A DNA stretch of 64,000 nt. Source: Gammaproteobacteria bacterium. Its GTDB lineage: Bacteria > Pseudomonadota > Gammaproteobacteria > Pseudomonadales > Pseudohongiellaceae. This document shows, in pieces, positions 60,367 through 64,000 of this stretch. Each line of letters starts with the position of its first letter. Position 1 is the first letter of the stretch. Made by a program: the position numbers and the translations under genes. The notes under the pieces are model-generated. The model was not told the origin of the DNA and searched no databases. It saw only the letters and a list, made by a program, of their open reading frames with translations. Location of the stretch: positions 496,001 through 560,000 of the forward strand of contig PALV01000011.1 in NCBI GenBank assembly GCA_002706685.1. The letters run 5' to 3'.

Positions 60367-61065
60367 TTATGAAATTTCTCCTGAAACGGCCATTTCGGAT
60401 TGAATGACGGTAGACCACTTTCTCCAGCTAAAGAAAGCACTCGGGTGACGAATAAAAAGAATGTTTATATCTTTTCCGTCCTTCTCAATAATATACTTCT
60501 TTGGCTTGGTTCGGCCTACTTTACATAGATTGCTCGTCTGTACAGGAAGAATGCCAATATCTTTGTAATAACTATTAAAAGCTATTATTTTGGGACTTTC
60601 CAATCCATAGACGATCACTTGGTCGATATCAAAAACTGTGGTGAGTTTGTCGAAAACTTTCCAGCCAGTATAGTAGTCATCATACGAAGGTCTGTGTCTA
60701 TTGGTTTCTAGGACGCGGCAGACGAGATTATGATAAACCACAGAATTCCATAGGTGAGCTTTTTCCTCGTTTGTAGGATTTCTTTTCGAATATATCGCTC
60801 TTTCAATATTCCTTATAAATCTTGCGTTCTGGTTGAAATCGAAAGCAAGTGCTTTATGGAGTTTCCTTAGATTGTATGAGTCGGATATTCTACCGATACT
60901 AGATGAGTCCGCTGGGTTCCAGTCATAAACACTTTCGCCTAAAATCAAAGTTTTGTATGATTGTTTTTTATAATTTTTCCCTACCCAAGGTAGTCTGTTT
61001 ATGTCCTTTATTCTGAGTAAAGTTTCGTCGAAACTGGTTTCGCAATGACTCTCAGTATTATCCAC
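60367..61065 (-). CDS. hypothetical protein, possible uracil-DNA-glycosylase-superfamily fold
   Basis: 'TLILGESVYDW' near the N-terminus and 'LFIRHPSAFFSWRKW' near the C-terminus, positioned like UDG motifs 1 and 2. Confidence 0.6.
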   Translation of the reverse strand: MDNTESHCETSFDETLLRIKDINRLPWVGKNYKKQSYKTLILGESVYDWNPADSSSIGRISDSYNLRKLHKALAFDFNQNARFIRNIERAIYSKRNPTNEEKAHLWNSVVYHNLVCRVLETNRHRPSYDDYYTGWKVFDKLTTVFDIDQVIVYGLESPKIIAFNSYYKDIGILPVQTSNLCKVGRTKPKKYIIEKDGKDINILFIRHPSAFFSWRKWSTVIQSEMAVSGEIS

Positions 61066-61174
61066 AGCTACCTCTGCTATTTTCGTTGACTTCTGACATG
61101 GGTCGATAAGTTTTTAGTTACAAGAGTTAAACGGCTCGCAAAACTGCGAGGCAAAAGTTTTTTCAAAGCTGTTG

Positions 61175-61579
61175 CTAGTTTTTCTCAATCCATCTGTTCT
61201 TCATAAATACATAATTCAGATCGCTCTGCGAGGCGTCAGAGTCAATAGCAGAAAACTCGGGATTGTGTAGGGTGATGCCACCGCCTGCCCCAGGTATATA
61301 CGAGTAGCAACCCTTTGCCATTACTATGCGGCCTGGGCCGGCAAGTGACATTACTGCTTCTGCTTCTTGTTTGGTGACGCCGAAATGAAGATTGACCTCG
61401 TATACCATACCTAAACCATCAAGTGCCAATGCATCTCCGTAGATATCCGCACGATCATCTCCAAAAGGGCAGCAAGATAGTTCAATGATCTTTAAAATTG
61501 TTTCCAATTCAAACTGCACCAGCCAGAGGGAAATTTGCCTCGGATGAGTATATTCAACATAACTTTTTTCTACCACCAC
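61175..61579 (-). CDS. hypothetical protein
   Basis: 134 aa ORF in AT-rich segment; no recognised motif. Confidence 0.55.
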   Translation of the reverse strand: MVVEKSYVEYTHPRQISLWLVQFELETILKIIELSCCPFGDDRADIYGDALALDGLGMVYEVNLHFGVTKQEAEAVMSLAGPGRIVMAKGCYSYIPGAGGGITLHNPEFSAIDSDASQSDLNYVFMKNRWIEKN

Positions 61580-61594
61580 ACTTACCTCAAATAA

Positions 61595-61939
61595 TCAACC
61601 AACGGCAATCAATACTTCAGCGTTGGTTGTGTTGTGCCACTCAATACTTATTGTGCCGCCAGAAAACTCAACTACTCCTGCACTCTTCGGCTTTTGATTG
61701 CATCGCCCGCGATACTGGATAAAGATATCCAGGAGATTCATAAGGTCAATCTTGAAACCCGTTTCGATGCAAAGGGCGCCGACCCTCCCATCCTCAAGGA
61801 ACCACCTAGACCAAGAGATACGATCCTCATTGTCTTCCGCGAAGAATATGACCCTGGCTTTATGTATTACGATGTCAGGATACTGACGCGACAGTATGGT
61901 CAGCCGTAATTGCTCAAAGCCAGGATCGTAATCTGTCAT
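61595..61939 (-). CDS. hypothetical protein
   Basis: Internal ATG start preceded by GAGAGG; upstream of and 15 bp from the 61175-61579 ORF. Confidence 0.55.
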   Translation of the reverse strand: MTDYDPGFEQLRLTILSRQYPDIVIHKARVIFFAEDNEDRISWSRWFLEDGRVGALCIETGFKIDLMNLLDIFIQYRGRCNQKPKSAGVVEFSGGTISIEWHNTTNAEVLIAVG

Positions 61940-62104
61940 TTGCGAGCCTCTCTGTCCCATTTGGCAGGAGTGTCAGCATATTTCAAGCGTGCGACGGACT
62001 GTGTCGCTCATCGAGTTATTATGCTTCAAACCTCCCCAAATGGGCATTTGTCTGGATGACGAAATACTTATATAACGTCATCACAACAAAAAAGGAGAGT
62101 CTGC

Positions 62105-63370
62105 ATGACTGATCACAAACTGAGTCTTACCCAGGTTCTGGCCGATGATGCTTACAGAACCAAGAACTTTTTCGCAGCTGGCGTGCTGATATTTGTTCTG
62201 CTGTCGTGGTTGGGGGTTATGGACTATGCAGCAACGGAATATGTGGATGATGCAATCGTACAATCTACCGTTGCTTTTGCTTCTGCACGTGCCGTCAACG
62301 CGGCTGTGTCTATACTTCAATCAGCTGAGCTTAGTCCGCCAGTGATAGGTGGTTTGACTATGGGTGTGGGTGAGGTACTAGACCCAATCAATGATCTAGT
62401 CGAGCAGTACTCAACCTTGATGAAAATGGCGATTGGGTCGTTGGTGATCCAGAAAGTATTACTGCAGGTCGTGTCGGATACGTTTTTCAAGGCCTTGATC
62501 ACCCTATCCGGTGGATTATTGCTGGCGGCTATCTATCTGCGACAGACCTTATATCTAAATGTGCTGGCCAGGATATTTATTTCTCTAGTGTTTCTACGTT
62601 TCTTGCTCGCAGTTGTCGTTTTTCTAAGCGGGGCAATTAACCAGAGTTTTGTAGATCAATATGCAGAGCAAGATCTCAGACAGCTTGATCAGGTGGTCAA
62701 CGATATGGACTCTATGCAATCAAATAATACGTCCAATATCTCAGATGAAGCCAGAGAGGGGCTGACACAGGATCTTGCCGACAGTCAAGATCGGGTATCA
62801 GGAATTGAACGCAGAATCTCAGATTTGCAGGAGCAGCTGCCTGATTTGCAGCGCGAATTGTCTGAGACTGACGAACAGCTGGCTGCCGTGAGATCGGAAC
62901 GCGGATTCGGTGAGCGTCTTAATCCGTTCAGCGAAAATGAACTGCTTGATCAGGCCAATGAAGCACGGGACCAGGCGCTCGAGGCGTTGGAGTCAGTTCA
63001 GCGTCAGATAGAGCTTTCGGAGGATGAGCTCGAAGCGGTCAACCGGCAGATTGTGGCCATCGAAAATACCTTGGCAGGCCGCCCTAACAACACACGGGAA
63101 GCAATCGCGCAAGGTTTTTCAAACGTATCCAGTCGTGCGGCTTCGTTTGGAAGCAATCTAAATCTGGCTACCATGCAAAGTCGCCTTGAAGACAGCGTCA
63201 GCACTATGTTGAATCTGATGGCCATTTTCCTGTTGAAAACACTGATCATGCCTTTGTTATTTCTCTACCTTCTCTTGAAGGCTTCGCGAGGCATCTGGGG
63301 TATTGATTTGCGAGAGGTAGTACAGAGAGGTCGTGAAGAGCTGGCGGTGAGGATGGAGGCCAAGTCATGA
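62105..63370 (+). CDS. membrane protein with long coiled coil
   Basis: RBS AAAGGAGAG; N-terminal TM helices, long coiled coil (about aa 190-330), C-terminal TM. Confidence 0.8.
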   Translation: MTDHKLSLTQVLADDAYRTKNFFAAGVLIFVLLSWLGVMDYAATEYVDDAIVQSTVAFASARAVNAAVSILQSAELSPPVIGGLTMGVGEVLDPINDLVEQYSTLMKMAIGSLVIQKVLLQVVSDTFFKALITLSGGLLLAAIYLRQTLYLNVLARIFISLVFLRFLLAVVVFLSGAINQSFVDQYAEQDLRQLDQVVNDMDSMQSNNTSNISDEAREGLTQDLADSQDRVSGIERRISDLQEQLPDLQRELSETDEQLAAVRSERGFGERLNPFSENELLDQANEARDQALEALESVQRQIELSEDELEAVNRQIVAIENTLAGRPNNTREAIAQGFSNVSSRAASFGSNLNLATMQSRLEDSVSTMLNLMAIFLLKTLIMPLLFLYLLLKASRGIWGIDLREVVQRGREELAVRMEAKS

Positions 63371-63882
63371 CCGAAGCACCTACAGTCAGTGAAAGCGAGA
63401 TCCAGATAGCTTTCTGGCTTCTTGCGCTAATCCCTTTCATCTTACTGTTCGCGGTTGGCGTCTGGATGAGTTCCAAAGGCAAGCTTGTTGTGTACAGAAA
63501 CTATAACGACCTTATGGTGGTCGGGTTGCTGTATATGATTCCGGCTGTGATGCTTGCTTATGTATTGCTGATATCGGAGGAGTCGGTGACTGTGGGTAGC
63601 AGCCTGTTTGTGATCATGGTGGTGTTAGAATTTCTTGTTTTGCTATTTGTGTTTGTTCGCACCTGGATTGATAATCCTAATCCCATCAAGATGCTACTGG
63701 CGCTCTATGTTAAATTGCCTGCAGGTATATTTTTCTTTTCAAGAGTGTTTGAAGCTTTCGATGGTGAAACGCGGTCTAAGCGCCGCAATTCAGTTCTGTG
63801 GGCTCTTTTAATGTTACCTCTGCTGCATGTTTTGGTACACGACAAAAAGAATGGACGTGCGTTGCGTCGCCTGCGCCAGTAA
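63367..63882 (+). CDS. multi-pass membrane protein, operon partner of 62105-63370
   Basis: Start overlaps upstream stop (ATGA); about 4 TM segments. Confidence 0.78.
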   Translation: MTEAPTVSESEIQIAFWLLALIPFILLFAVGVWMSSKGKLVVYRNYNDLMVVGLLYMIPAVMLAYVLLISEESVTVGSSLFVIMVVLEFLVLLFVFVRTWIDNPNPIKMLLALYVKLPAGIFFFSRVFEAFDGETRSKRRNSVLWALLMLPLLHVLVHDKKNGRALRRLRQ

Positions 63883-64000
63883 GTGTCTCAGATAGGCGAT
63901 ATTAAGCGTTAGCCGCTAAGGCTCAGCGTAGCAAGAAGTCCATACCCGGAAACCAGGTTAGTATGGATGCAGTACACCTGTGCATTGCACTAGGCTCCAC

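Noticed and set aside
63895-64000. Dyad-rich sequence at the window end as an integron attC site or repeat element
   Set aside because: GTTAGCC does not match the attC core GTTRRRY and the element is cut by the window edge, so it cannot be assessed.

Overview
The window is a gene-dense, mostly moderate-to-high GC bacterial chromosome segment. It is probably from a marine gammaproteobacterium; that is inferred from the gene repertoire (monomeric NADP-IDH, RlmA, Bfd/Bfr, RimK/GNAT-C39 pair). I saw no rRNA, tRNA, CRISPR array or clear transposase. Main content, left to right: a small GT-C / GT2 / half-flippase glycosylation module; a paired M16 protease operon; an orphan SURF1; a RimK-like ATP-grasp ligase convergent with a GNAT-peptidase C39 fusion; OmpA; a chemoreceptor / photolyase-cryptochrome / lipocalin run; a PhoX-like phosphatase with a PHO-box-like site; Bfd-Bfr with Fur-box-like sites; several exported hydrolases; a P460-like cytochrome and OhrR-like regulator beside a perfect 16-bp palindrome; an orphan NosR-like protein; a three-gene phosphorelay cluster; monomeric IDH; a TonB receptor / TPR-sulfotransferase / 2OG-oxygenase cluster; a redoxin-cytochrome-copper monooxygenase-like fusion next to FG-GAP/DUF1501/DUF1800 genes; RlmA carrying an in-frame tandem repeat; and an AT-rich terminal segment with orphan genes. 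The most concrete new observation is that the FG-GAP protein gene (50819-52450, minus strand) has a well-formed RBS, ATG and signal peptide just upstream that are out of frame by exactly one base at a 9-T homopolymer. This suggests slippage or phase variation, or a homopolymer sequencing error. No database search was possible, so family names come from motif recognition in the supplied translations.
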